A DNA stretch of 64,000 nt, taken from positions 124,001 to 188,000 of the forward strand of contig JABHDC010000065.1 in assembly GCA_018673255.1 (NCBI GenBank), written 5' to 3'. Below the pieces are notes generated by a model, which saw only the letters and a list, made by a program, of their open reading frames with translations, was not told where the DNA came from and did no database searches. Positions within the stretch are counted from its first letter, which is position 1. Each line of letters begins with the position of its first letter. Source of the DNA: Gemmatimonadota bacterium (GTDB lineage Bacteria; Latescibacterota; UBA2968; UBA8231). Position numbers and translations under genes: made by a program. Of the stretch, positions 17,386 through 25,796 are shown one piece after another.

Positions 17386-18542
17386 TCTACCTCGACCACA
17401 ATGCCACAACGCCGCTGCGACCCGAGGTCAGATCTGCCATGGATCCCTTCCTGGGCGAGGTCTTTGGCAATCCCTCCAGTCTGCATGCTATAGGTCGGGC
17501 AGCGGCCGATGCTGTCGAGATCGCACGCTCGCAGATCGCGGCGGCCCTCGATGTTGACGAGGCCACCGTGCACTTCACTGCCGGGGGCACAGAGGCCGAC
17601 AACTGGGCGCTGAAGGGCGTGCTGGAGGCGGATCGATTGATGACGGGAGACCATCGTCGTCTGCTCATCAGTACCGTCGAGCATCACGCCGTGCTCGACT
17701 CGGCTGTCGCTCTGGGACGACGTGGATTCGGGATCACCAATCATCCCGTCGATTCGGCAGGCCAACTCGATCCGGCATCGGTCATGGACGCCGTCGATTC
17801 AGGTCCGGTGCCCCTGCTGGTCTCCCTGCTGCACGCCAACAACGAGACCGGTGTCCTTCAGCCTCTGGAGCAGATAGGTGCAGGACTGCGAGAGCGGGGG
17901 ATTCTCTTCCACATCGATGCGGTACAGAGTTTTGGGAAGGTTGATGTCCATCCCGAGGTACTGGGAGCGGATCTCGTATCGATTTCTGCCCACAAGATCA
18001 ATGGCCCAAAGGGCTGTGGCGCTCTCTACATCCGGCCGGGCGTCGAGTTGGAGCCGTTGCTGCACGGTGGAGGCCAGGAGAGGGGGCGTCGACCGGGGAC
18101 GCTGCATGCGGCAGGCATCGTCGGTTTTGGTGCAGCCGTGGTGGCAGCTGGAGGCGATCGTGACTCGACGCAGGAAAGACTCCGACGATTGCGCGATCGG
18201 TTAGAGGGGCAACTGATCGAGCGCATCGGCGACGTCGTGGTACACGGTGCGGGCGCGCCGCGTCTGGCCAACACGCTGAATGTGTCGTTCCGCGGTGTCG
18301 AGGCCGAGGCGGTGTTGTTAGGGCTGGATCAGGCTGGGGTCGCCGCTGCCAGTGGTTCGGCGTGCACCTCAGGCCGTCCCGAACCCTCCCACGTTCTGTT
18401 GGCGATGGGCGTCGAGCCGAGGCTGGCGGCAGGAGCGGTTCGTTTCAGTCTCGGTTGGGGGAACGACGAGGCACAGATCGATGCGGTGCTCGAGCAATTG
18501 CCGCCGATCATCGCTCGCCTGCGGGATCTGTCCGTCTTCTGA
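17376..18542 (+). CDS. iscS: Cysteine desulfurase (NifS/IscS family)
   Basis: PLP enzyme that takes sulfur from cysteine for Fe-S clusters and thio-cofactors. At 388 residues it has normal length. Motifs: IYLDHNATTPL at the N-terminus, TAGGTEADNWAL (PLP phosphate), ISTVEHHAV, LHANNETGV, HIDAVQSFGK, PLP-binding Lys207 in SAHKINGPKG, GGGQERGRRPGT and the persulfide-forming Cys330 in SGSACTSG. No IscU, SufU or regulator gene is adjacent, so it may serve a tRNA thiolation or general role. It overlaps the upstream lipoprotein gene by 10 bp. NifS rather than IscS naming cannot be excluded. Confidence 0.94.
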   Translation: MEVIYLDHNATTPLRPEVRSAMDPFLGEVFGNPSSLHAIGRAAADAVEIARSQIAAALDVDEATVHFTAGGTEADNWALKGVLEADRLMTGDHRRLLISTVEHHAVLDSAVALGRRGFGITNHPVDSAGQLDPASVMDAVDSGPVPLLVSLLHANNETGVLQPLEQIGAGLRERGILFHIDAVQSFGKVDVHPEVLGADLVSISAHKINGPKGCGALYIRPGVELEPLLHGGGQERGRRPGTLHAAGIVGFGAAVVAAGGDRDSTQERLRRLRDRLEGQLIERIGDVVVHGAGAPRLANTLNVSFRGVEAEAVLLGLDQAGVAAASGSACTSGRPEPSHVLLAMGVEPRLAAGAVRFSLGWGNDEAQIDAVLEQLPPIIARLRDLSVF

Positions 18543-18578
18543 AGAGCCTGTCAGTCACCTGAGAAGCCGGACAGATCC
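18524..18578. terminator. Long inverted repeat between convergent iscS and aspC
   Basis: Two arms pair perfectly over 11 bp: GGATCTGTCCG at 18524-18534 and CGGACAGATCC at 18568-18578. After one mismatch a further 5 bp pair (CTTCT with AGAAG). The left arm lies inside the last codons of iscS. The structure sits exactly where transcripts from both strands must stop. There is no U-run on either side, so intrinsic termination would be weak; RNA-end protection is an alternative. Confidence 0.5.
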
Positions 18579-18589
18579 ACGGCAAGCAA

Positions 18590-19774
18590 CTACATGACGC
18601 TCACAATCGCTTTGCAGAGTGTGTCGAGTCGGTCCGGTGTCACGCCGGCCACATTGATCCGGCCGGAGCCGACGATGTAGACGGCATGTTCACTCTTAAG
18701 GCGTTCGACCTGGCTCTTGTCGAGACCGCTGAATGAGAACATGCCTTTCTGGCGAGCAATGAATGAGAAGTCCTGCGACGCCCCGTGCTGACGTAAACCG
18801 TCGACGAGGGCGCCACGCATCCCATTGATTCTCTCGCGCATCCGGGTCAGTTCCTCAAGCCACTGCTTCCGCAACTCACTGTCACTGAGAATCGTGGTGA
18901 CCACGGCAGATCCGTGAGCCGGCGGGTTGGAGAAATTCGTGCGGACGCAGGTCTTGAGCTGGCTCAAGACACTGGCAGCCGCACCGGCATCAGCGCTGAC
19001 GACGGTCAGTGCCCCCACGCGATCCTGATAGAGGCCGAAGTTTTTCGAGAAGGAACTGGCGATCAGCATCTCGGGCACCAGTTCACGCATTGCCCGCAGG
19101 CCGGCCGCATCCTCTTCCAGACCCTCACCGAAGCCCTGATAGGCGAAATCGAGGAGTGGTAGAATCCCCCGCTTCGCCAGGACCTGGCCAATGGCCTTCC
19201 ATGTGTCCAGATCTGGATCCACACCCGATGGATTGTGGCAGCACGCGTGGAGCAGGACGACATCTCCCGCTTCGATCTGGTTCAGTGCAGCAAGCAATCG
19301 ATCGGCGTCAAGACCGTGGGAGGCAGCGTCGTAATACGCATAGGCGGCCGTCGTGAGACCGGCTGCCTCAAAAATCTTCGGATGGTTCGCCCACGTAGGC
19401 TCCGACAACCAGAGCCTGGCGCCTGGGAAGTGACGGGAGATGAAATCTCCTGCCACACGCAGCGCGCCCGTGCCACCTGGGGCCTGGACGGTGACGGTGG
19501 TCTCGTCCTCTCCCTTGCCAGCACCAAAGAGCAACTCGCGGACGAGACTCCCGTATTCGGGGGTGCCGTCAATGGGCAGGTAGCGCTTGTTCGGCGGTGC
19601 ATCATAGACGCGTGCCTCTGCCGTTCGCACCACGTCGAGGACCGGCGTCGCACCGGTGGCATCGCGGTATTCGCCGACGCCGAGGTTCAGTTTGTTGGGA
19701 CGGTCATCTGCGGCAAAAGCGCTGGAGAGACCAAGGATCGGATCAGGCGGGGCCGCCTGGACGCGTTCGAGCAC
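18590..19774 (-). CDS. aspC: Aspartate/aromatic aminotransferase, class I (AspC/TyrB type)
   Basis: 394 residues of the compact enterobacterial/mitochondrial (I-alpha) type: PPDPILGLSSAF at the start, KLNLGVGEYRD, RYLPIDGTPEY, VQAPGGTGALRVAGDF, LHACCHNPSGVD, LLDFAYQGFG, the PLP lysine in SSFSKNFGLYQDRVG, and the C-terminal GMFSFSGL and SGRINVAG motifs. It transfers amino groups between aspartate or aromatic amino acids and 2-oxo acids. Sequence alone does not separate AspC from TyrB. It follows folA by about 40 bp on the same strand and is probably the last gene of the MCE operon transcript. Confidence 0.93.
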   Translation of the reverse strand: MLERVQAAPPDPILGLSSAFAADDRPNKLNLGVGEYRDATGATPVLDVVRTAEARVYDAPPNKRYLPIDGTPEYGSLVRELLFGAGKGEDETTVTVQAPGGTGALRVAGDFISRHFPGARLWLSEPTWANHPKIFEAAGLTTAAYAYYDAASHGLDADRLLAALNQIEAGDVVLLHACCHNPSGVDPDLDTWKAIGQVLAKRGILPLLDFAYQGFGEGLEEDAAGLRAMRELVPEMLIASSFSKNFGLYQDRVGALTVVSADAGAAASVLSQLKTCVRTNFSNPPAHGSAVVTTILSDSELRKQWLEELTRMRERINGMRGALVDGLRQHGASQDFSFIARQKGMFSFSGLDKSQVERLKSEHAVYIVGSGRINVAGVTPDRLDTLCKAIVSVM

Positions 19775-19812
19775 GTCTCACACCATTTCTAGGCCACGTT
19801 TCAGTGGCCGGC

Positions 19813-20337
19813 TCAGAGTGGAGCGATCGGGTCGGGCGTCGACAAGACATGTGGAGCCGCGATGCGATCGTAGGTGAGGTAACGTAACCCGACCTCTTCT
19901 CTCTCGTCAACGATCTCCCACTCCTGTTCGCTCCACTCGGGGAAGTAGGTGTCGCCATCATCTACGCGATCCGGTACATGGGTCAGAATCATCTGGTGGG
20001 CCAGGGGCAGAGCGGCTTCGTACACACCCTGTCCGCCGCAGATGAAGACACATTCACTTGCTTGCTGGCGACAGTGGTCAAGGGCCGTCGGCAGATTCTC
20101 AAATCGTTGCGCACCCGAGGCGAGATCGTAGTCGACCTGTCGTGAGAGAACGAGATTGGGTCGACCGGGCAGGGGACGTCGTGGGAAAGACTCGTATGTG
20201 CGGCGGCCCATGATGCAGGGCGCTCCCATGGTTGTGGCCATGAAATGCTGCATGTCCTGTCGGTAGTGCCAGGGTAGGTCGCCATTCCGGCCGATGATCC
20301 GCTCGTCGTTGAGAGCGGCGATGAGTACGATTTTCAT
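19813..20337 (-). CDS. folA: Dihydrofolate reductase
   Basis: 174 residues. It reduces dihydrofolate to tetrahydrofolate with NADPH. Recognisable landmarks are LIAALNDERIIGRNGDLPWH with the catalytic acid in the following helix (RQDMQHF), IMGRRTYESFP, LPGRPNLVLSR, CVFICGGQGVYEAALP and the C-terminal DTYFPEW strand. No thyA is adjacent. The ATG overlaps the stop of the upstream ABC ATPase gene by 4 bp, so a folate gene is translationally coupled to a lipid-transport ATPase, an uncommon arrangement. Confidence 0.95.
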   Translation of the reverse strand: MKIVLIAALNDERIIGRNGDLPWHYRQDMQHFMATTMGAPCIMGRRTYESFPRRPLPGRPNLVLSRQVDYDLASGAQRFENLPTALDHCRQQASECVFICGGQGVYEAALPLAHQMILTHVPDRVDDGDTYFPEWSEQEWEIVDEREEVGLRYLTYDRIAAPHVLSTPDPIAPL

Positions 20338-21140
20338 GAACTGGCCACTTCGATCTCGGTGTCAGGGTGGAAGAATCGCTGCAGGCCCGGCAGGTCCGCC
20401 TGGCGCGCGCTGGAAACGGTTCCTGCAAAGGCGACACTCCCTTCGTCGAGCATGATCAGATCGCCGTCGAGGCGGTCGATACTGAGTAACTCGTGTGTCA
20501 CCACCACGATGCTCATCCCCAGTTGTTCGTTCAGCGACAGCAGCAGGCGATCGATACCGGCCGCCGTCTGGGGATCCAGTCCCGCGCCGGGCTCGTCGCA
20601 GAACAGGACCTCCGGTTCCAGACTCATGGCGCGAGCAAGTGCAGCACGCTTGCGCATACCACCGGACAATTGTGTGGGCAACAGGTCTCTTGTGCCATCC
20701 AGGCCCACCAGGCGCAGGCGGGTCCGCACGAGATCGTCGATCAGATCGGCGGGTAGATCGGTGTGCATCTGCAATGGCAGCGCCACGTTCTCGCCGACGG
20801 ACAGAGAATTGAGTAGCGCACCATACTGGAACATGACACCCACGCGCTGCAGCAACTTGGCCTGTTCGGCTTCCACCAATTCATGCAGGGGCTGGCCGAG
20901 GACACGCACCGTGCCTGAGCGTGGCTCGACGAGACCAACGATGGTCTTGAGCAGGGTGCTCTTGCCGCAGCCCGAACCTCCAACGATGCACAGCAGGCCG
21001 CCAGCCTCGACGTGCAGGTCGACACCTTCCAGAACACGTCGTTCATCTTCGTCTGTGCCGTAGGAGACACACAATTCCCTGACTTCGACGACCGGGGTGT
21101 CTGTGTGCAGAGGATTGGATGACATGGCTTCGTCGCTCAT
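20334..21140 (-). CDS. mlaF: ABC transporter ATP-binding protein, MlaF type
   Basis: 268 residues from the ATG at 21140, which overlaps the permease stop (ATGA). The frame is open further upstream, but that part only shadows the permease gene. Walker A is GGSGCGKST, the Q-loop region is VGVMFQYGALLNSLSVGENV, the ABC signature is LSGGMRKRAALARA, Walker B is EVLFCDEPGAGLDP and the switch His is in VVVTHELLS. FQxGALFDSLTV-type wording around the Q-loop and GAGLDP after Walker B are typical of MlaF/Ttg2A. It powers lipid movement by the MCE system encoded upstream. Confidence 0.93.
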   Translation of the reverse strand: MSDEAMSSNPLHTDTPVVEVRELCVSYGTDEDERRVLEGVDLHVEAGGLLCIVGGSGCGKSTLLKTIVGLVEPRSGTVRVLGQPLHELVEAEQAKLLQRVGVMFQYGALLNSLSVGENVALPLQMHTDLPADLIDDLVRTRLRLVGLDGTRDLLPTQLSGGMRKRAALARAMSLEPEVLFCDEPGAGLDPQTAAGIDRLLLSLNEQLGMSIVVVTHELLSIDRLDGDLIMLDEGSVAFAGTVSSARQADLPGLQRFFHPDTEIEVASS

Positions 21141-22297
21141 CGCAGGTAGAAGATGAGGCCCCATGTCAGGTCGAGGACGATGATGGCGAAGATGGATGTG
21201 ACCACGGCAGAGGTCGTCGCATTGCCAACGCCTGAGGCACCGCCACGGAATTGCAGCCCACGGTATACCGAGATTGTGGTGATGATCCATGCGAAGGAGA
21301 CCGACTTGATGAGTCCTGTGACGATGTCCTTCAGCAACAGCGCATTGGCGACGCGACTGTAAAAGGTTGTCGGTGAGATATCCAGTGACAGGACGCCGGT
21401 CACGGTGCCTCCCAGCAGACCGACGAAATCTGCCATGATCGTCAACAGCGGCAGGCTCAGCAGCATGGCCCACATCTTCGGAACCGCCACCAGCTTCAGC
21501 GGATCCAATGCCATCGTCCGCAGGGCGTCGATCTCCTCTGTGAATTTCATGGTGGCGATTTCGGCCGCGAAGGCTGAACCGGAGCGCCCGGCAATCATGA
21601 TCGCCGTCATGAGGGGACCCAGCTCACGCGTGATGCCGATGGCGAGCAGGTCCGCAACCAGCACATTGGCGCCGAATTGCCGTAACTGAGCCGCAGCCTG
21701 TAAGGTCGAGACGCCCCCCACGAGAAACAGCACGAGGGCGACGATGCCCACCCCGTCGGCGCCGATGATGCTTGCCTGCTCGATGAAGGAGCCCTGCCGG
21801 ATGCCGCGACGCCGGAACAGGCCGGCGACAGAGGCCCATGCCAGATCCGACATGACGTAGAGGAAGTCCAGGGCAGCATGGGCGTCACGGTAGGCTCGAT
21901 CACCGAGACGATCGAGCATGTCCTCGGCGCGATGGTCGAAACTCTCAGCGGGTTGAGCCGAGTCGCCCTCTGCAGCATCGGTCTGCACAGCATCGACCGG
22001 TGTCATTGCTGGCGGGGGAGAGGGCGCGACGGATTCGTAGAAGGTCCGCAGCGCCGTTGGCAGATCGCCAATGGCCAGTTCGCAATTGTGCGCGAGCCCA
22101 ATTCTGGTCAGACGCTCCACCCAGACGACGCCACCCGTGTCGAGCCGATCCACTGCGTTCAGATCGACGCGAAGAGATCGGATCGTCGAGGATTGCAGCA
22201 GTGATTCCAGTTGCGCCTGCGCCTGGCCAATGCTGGCAACGGTCAGTGGACCCGAGACGTGGAGGACGTCGTCGCTCAGCTCGAGGCGGACCGCCAT
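21137..22297 (-). CDS. mlaE: STAS domain fused to MlaE-type permease
   Basis: 386 residues. Residues 1-90 form a STAS-like domain (strands LHVSGPLTVASIGQA, SLRVDLNAVDRLDTGGVVW), the fold of MlaB. A linker rich in Pro, Asp and Ala follows. The inner-membrane MlaE permease (about 140-386) has the conserved core AIGITRELGPLMTAIMIAGR, AEIATMKFTEEIDAL and the C-terminal GNATTSAVVTSIFAII. In E. coli MlaB is a separate subunit that binds MlaF; here it is joined to the permease, a fusion known in some lineages. Eight bp separate it from the barrel gene upstream. Confidence 0.92.
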   Translation of the reverse strand: MAVRLELSDDVLHVSGPLTVASIGQAQAQLESLLQSSTIRSLRVDLNAVDRLDTGGVVWVERLTRIGLAHNCELAIGDLPTALRTFYESVAPSPPPAMTPVDAVQTDAAEGDSAQPAESFDHRAEDMLDRLGDRAYRDAHAALDFLYVMSDLAWASVAGLFRRRGIRQGSFIEQASIIGADGVGIVALVLFLVGGVSTLQAAAQLRQFGANVLVADLLAIGITRELGPLMTAIMIAGRSGSAFAAEIATMKFTEEIDALRTMALDPLKLVAVPKMWAMLLSLPLLTIMADFVGLLGGTVTGVLSLDISPTTFYSRVANALLLKDIVTGLIKSVSFAWIITTISVYRGLQFRGGASGVGNATTSAVVTSIFAIIVLDLTWGLIFYLR

Positions 22298-22304
22298 GGG
22301 GGGA

Positions 22305-23816
22305 TCAGAAGAAGCGGGAAAAACGCACCAGAACCTGCTCGTGGCCCTGCGTGTCGTCGAGGGTTGTGTTGCGCTCGAGATCGGCGACGAGGTCGAGATT
22401 GATGAAACTCGTCAACGCAAGGCGCAGTCGGTTCTCCCAGGTAAAGAACCAGTCGGCTCGATCCTGCGATGTCATGAGCAGGTCGAATTCGGAGTCGAGA
22501 TTTACGTAGCGCGAGAGGCGCGCGTCCAGGATCAGCAGGGCCTCCAGGCCGGTACTGGATGTCGACTTCAATTCCTCAATCGTTCGGTGTCCCTCAACTT
22601 CGCCGAGTTTGAAGTTGTCCGTCACCAGTCTCTGCTCTGCGCCCAGGCCGAACCGAAGATCCACGTTGAGGGGAAAACTGCGGACCAACTGTGAGTTGAT
22701 GCCCACACCCTCGCGGAATGTGAGCGGCGACAGAGAGGGAGCTATGGTCAGCTTGTCTCGTGCGCGGAGCGTGTCGACGGCACCATTCTGGAGCGTGCGA
22801 ACAAAATCCTGAGGCGAAGCGAAGCGGGCATCTTCGGAGAACAGCACCGTCTGTACGACGCCTCGGAGGTACGGACCGAATCGGGGCGACAGACGGCGGA
22901 TGTAGGTCGCACGGATCTCGGCGCGATCGCTGCTCTTGCGAAGATCTTCACCCTCTTCCTTTGTGGCGCCCTGCTCGAGAATGAAGCGGATGCTGGCGAA
23001 ATCGCGATCGGAGCTATAGCGCGTGCGATTGAACACCTGGATCGTGAAGTTGAGACTGGCACGATCGTCGCCACCCGTGTTCTGAGACGTGTTCAGCTGT
23101 ACGGCCCCCGACAACTCGGTCTGCGAAAGGATGGCAGATGCGGCGCGGGCGGCCTGTGTCTGATCGACCAGACGAGGGTAGAAGCCAATGAAGTCGCCCG
23201 ACCCCGAATCGTAGATGATGTTGCGCTGGGTCAGGGTGCCGGGCAATAACTGGACGCTGAACTTGCGGATCGTCGTAAATGACTCACCAACGCGAACCAC
23301 GTGATAGACACCTGGCTCCAGCAGCCAGGTGCGCACTCGCTCGCCGCGTTCTTCCTCGATACCAAAGCCAAGACCGTAGGTCTCGCCTGTCGTCGCATCG
23401 AGCAACTCGTAACTCTCATTGACGCTGGTTCGCGTATTGTCGAGCACATCGATCACGAGACCCGCCCAATCGGGCTTCACGAGGGTCCTCTCGCCCTCGA
23501 AAATCGGCACGGTCTTGCTGAATCTCTGAGAATTCAGTCCCGACCCGAGGCGTACCTCATAGGTCCCCGGATCCAGGGGTGCACCAATGCCTGGCGATAC
23601 AGATTTGATCAGCCGCCCGTCTCGGAAGATCTGATAGCTGGGTTCGTTGCTCAACGTCATGGCGGGCACGAAGAGCAGTCCCTTGCCCTTCGGTATCAGA
23701 ACCTGATCACGTTGAAGCTGCGCCCGTGCGGGAGGTACCGACCACGTGCTCTCATCAGCCCCCGCCACCGTCGTGAGAAGCAGGATGGCGAACATCAGAG
23801 AGAGACCATGTCTCAT
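22305..23816 (-). CDS. Predicted outer-membrane beta-barrel protein in the MCE operon
   Basis: 503 residues with a cleavable signal peptide (MFAILLLTTVAGA, cleavage near residue 20). Residues of about 40-200 look like two small PEGA-like or carboxypeptidase-regulatory-like beta domains (SYQIFRDGRLIKSVSPG, PLDPGTYEVRLGSG, WLLEPGVYHVV). The remainder (about 230-503) is alternating polar/hydrophobic strands ending in an aromatic residue (VLVRFSRFF), the usual barrel-assembly signal. The family is not recognised. It lies between the auxiliary lipoprotein and the permease, overlapping the former by 4 bp, so it may be the outer-membrane end of this transport system. That is inference from position. 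Confidence 0.8.
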   Translation of the reverse strand: MRHGLSLMFAILLLTTVAGADESTWSVPPARAQLQRDQVLIPKGKGLLFVPAMTLSNEPSYQIFRDGRLIKSVSPGIGAPLDPGTYEVRLGSGLNSQRFSKTVPIFEGERTLVKPDWAGLVIDVLDNTRTSVNESYELLDATTGETYGLGFGIEEERGERVRTWLLEPGVYHVVRVGESFTTIRKFSVQLLPGTLTQRNIIYDSGSGDFIGFYPRLVDQTQAARAASAILSQTELSGAVQLNTSQNTGGDDRASLNFTIQVFNRTRYSSDRDFASIRFILEQGATKEEGEDLRKSSDRAEIRATYIRRLSPRFGPYLRGVVQTVLFSEDARFASPQDFVRTLQNGAVDTLRARDKLTIAPSLSPLTFREGVGINSQLVRSFPLNVDLRFGLGAEQRLVTDNFKLGEVEGHRTIEELKSTSSTGLEALLILDARLSRYVNLDSEFDLLMTSQDRADWFFTWENRLRLALTSFINLDLVADLERNTTLDDTQGHEQVLVRFSRFF

Positions 23817-24622
23817 GGTGCCCCTTCCTCTTCCGTGATCAGCGTGCCGGGCAGGACGACGTAGTCCTGCGTGGAGCGAGGCATCTCTTCCACTGAGTCG
23901 TCGGCGATCGTATCGGCGACGGCGCCACCATTTTCATTGTCGAGGAGGAAGGAGATATCCTGTCCTGCTGTCTGCAGCTTGCGGATCAGTAGTTTGCGGT
24001 CAAGGTCGCGGATGGCGCGTTCCATGTTGTAGCGGACCAGTTCCCGCATGGCCTGCACGGCAAAGACCGGGTCTGCGTCGAAGACCTCTTCCTGAACCGG
24101 CTCAAAAGGGAATTGCCAGATGATCTGATTCTGTTGGTTTACCAATTGCAGGTCCACGTCGAGTCGGACATACCAGCGATCGCCGGAGTCGAATCGTTCG
24201 ATGGCCCGTACCGAGCCGCTGAATGTGAAATCGGGATTGACGTCCAGGAAAGACTGACGCAGGTCGGTGAAGAGCTGTGCCTGCTTCAGATACGACTCGA
24301 CGGCATCCGTGATCATGTCACTGGGGCGTACGGCCCAGGTGTTGTAGCGATCGTCACGGATCTCCTCGGGGGAGAGTCGGTAGATGAGCTGATCGCGCTC
24401 GTAGAACCGGGAGACGGAGAAGCTTTCGAGCAGGACACGGTATTCGTAGGGGCGCTCTGAATGGGGCAGCGACAGATGCAGGGGCGCCGCTTCGATGATG
24501 AACTTGCGGCGTTCGCGAATCTCGGTCTTGCCACCGATAAACTGCGAGCAGGATGTGCTCAAGGCCACCAGCAGAGCCAGCAGGAGCAGGATGTGTTGTG
24601 GATGACGGAATCGTTGTGCCAT
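23813..24622 (-). CDS. ABC-type transport auxiliary lipoprotein (PqiC-like)
   Basis: 269 residues. The signal peptide ends in LVALSTSC (Cys25), predicting a lipoprotein. The body resembles PqiC/ABC-transport-auxiliary lipoproteins: LLESFSVSRFYERDQLIYR, WAVRPSDMITDAVESYLKQAQLF, then FTFSGSVRAIERFDSGDRWYVRLDVDLQL. In PqiC/LetB-type systems this component sits on the inner face of the outer membrane next to the MCE tunnel. An acidic C-terminal extension of about 60 residues is extra. Its ATG lies 3 bp after the MCE gene stop, so the two are coupled. Confidence 0.85.
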   Translation of the reverse strand: MAQRFRHPQHILLLLALLVALSTSCSQFIGGKTEIRERRKFIIEAAPLHLSLPHSERPYEYRVLLESFSVSRFYERDQLIYRLSPEEIRDDRYNTWAVRPSDMITDAVESYLKQAQLFTDLRQSFLDVNPDFTFSGSVRAIERFDSGDRWYVRLDVDLQLVNQQNQIIWQFPFEPVQEEVFDADPVFAVQAMRELVRYNMERAIRDLDRKLLIRKLQTAGQDISFLLDNENGGAVADTIADDSVEEMPRSTQDYVVLPGTLITEEEGAP

Positions 24623-24625
24623 GAC

Positions 24626-25597
24626 TTAGTCCTCGGCCCGACCACGGATGAGGATGGAGGGATCCTCGCGGATCAACTCTGACGCCTGGCGCACATTGAG
24701 CAAGGTCTCTTCGAGATCTTCCATGGCATCGAGGATGTTCTTGCGGCCCTGCAATACCGTGTTGTCGACATGCGTCACCGTCGTGTTGATGTTGCCGGCC
24801 ATTGAGGTCAGTTGTGCCAGCAACTCAGGTACGGGACCCTCGAGTTGGTGTCTGAGAGCCTCCACTGTGAGGCGCAGATTCGTGGCAGTCTGTCGCATTT
24901 CTTCCGCGGCGACGGCATTGTGCAGGGAATCCATGGTGGCCCGCATGCTCCCCGTTGTGGCTGCCAGGTTGTCTGTGATCAGGGCCAGGTTGCGCAGTGT
25001 GGCGTGCAGGTCGTCTTCGTTCTGCGCCAGCAGGTTGTTCGCATTCACCATGACCTTGCCACCGGCACTGAGCAGCTGCGAGAACTGACGCCGATTGTCG
25101 GCATTGGTCAGATCGCCCAGGTTGCCGAGGAGCGTTTCGATCTTATTCAGCATCACATCGGCGCGCTCTTCTGCATTGGCCAGGAAGGTGGCTCGGGCCG
25201 GGATCGTGGCACCTGGTGGAAGTGCAGGAGAGTGGACCGATCCTGCCACCAGCTCGATGTACTTGAGGCCCGTCACGCCCTGACTGAATAAACGAGCCTG
25301 GGTGTCTTCCCGGATCGCACTGGGAACCTTCTTGGCCTCCAGAGAGATCTCAACAACGATGATGCTGATGTCATCTGCCGATACGTGTGTGTTCTCCACG
25401 CGTCCGACGGTGACGCCCTGATACTTGACTGGATCGCCTGCCGTGAGCCCGCCAATCGAGTCCTCGAACTCGATGTTGTACACCACTCGCTGCCGCAGCA
25501 ACTGAGCGCCGGCGACGATGAGCAGAAACCCCGCCAGCACACACGTACTGAAGACGAGGAAGAGGGCGAGACGGATCTTCTGGGCCCGAGTGGCCAT
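24626..25597 (-). CDS. mlaD: MCE-domain substrate-binding protein (MlaD-like)
   Basis: 323 residues from the ATG at 25597; the frame is open upstream, but the reading before MATRAQK does not look like protein. An N-terminal transmembrane anchor (about 10-32) is followed by one MCE domain (about 37-115: YNIEFEDSIGGLTAGDPVKY, QGVTVGRV, ARLFSQGVTGLKYIEL). A long helical/coiled-coil tail (about 140-320) follows, of the kind that forms a bridge across the periplasm in single-MCE proteins. It is the periplasmic lipid carrier for the permease/ATPase encoded downstream. It is first in the operon core, about 200 bp from the kinase-like gene. Confidence 0.92.
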   Translation of the reverse strand: MATRAQKIRLALFLVFSTCVLAGFLLIVAGAQLLRQRVVYNIEFEDSIGGLTAGDPVKYQGVTVGRVENTHVSADDISIIVVEISLEAKKVPSAIREDTQARLFSQGVTGLKYIELVAGSVHSPALPPGATIPARATFLANAEERADVMLNKIETLLGNLGDLTNADNRRQFSQLLSAGGKVMVNANNLLAQNEDDLHATLRNLALITDNLAATTGSMRATMDSLHNAVAAEEMRQTATNLRLTVEALRHQLEGPVPELLAQLTSMAGNINTTVTHVDNTVLQGRKNILDAMEDLEETLLNVRQASELIREDPSILIRGRAED

Positions 25598-25796
25598 GCA
25601 GTCGCCGAAGTGGGGTGGGGGATCAGGTGTCTTGAGAAACGAGAACCCGGCCGGGCTGATATCCTGCAATGGTTCGGATCTCAGATCGTACGGGGCGCCC
25701 AATATGATGAAAGAGGTGAACTGATACAAGACGGTAAAAGCAATCGCCACACGATCCTGGCCGTGACGTGTGTCACGACCCCAAGTCATCGCCAAG

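Noticed and set aside
21141..21473. N-terminal extension of the MlaF-type ATPase by 111 residues
   Set aside because: The added sequence (His/Arg-rich) is a shadow of the permease gene in another frame; the ABC fold starts after the ATG at 21140, which overlaps the permease stop.
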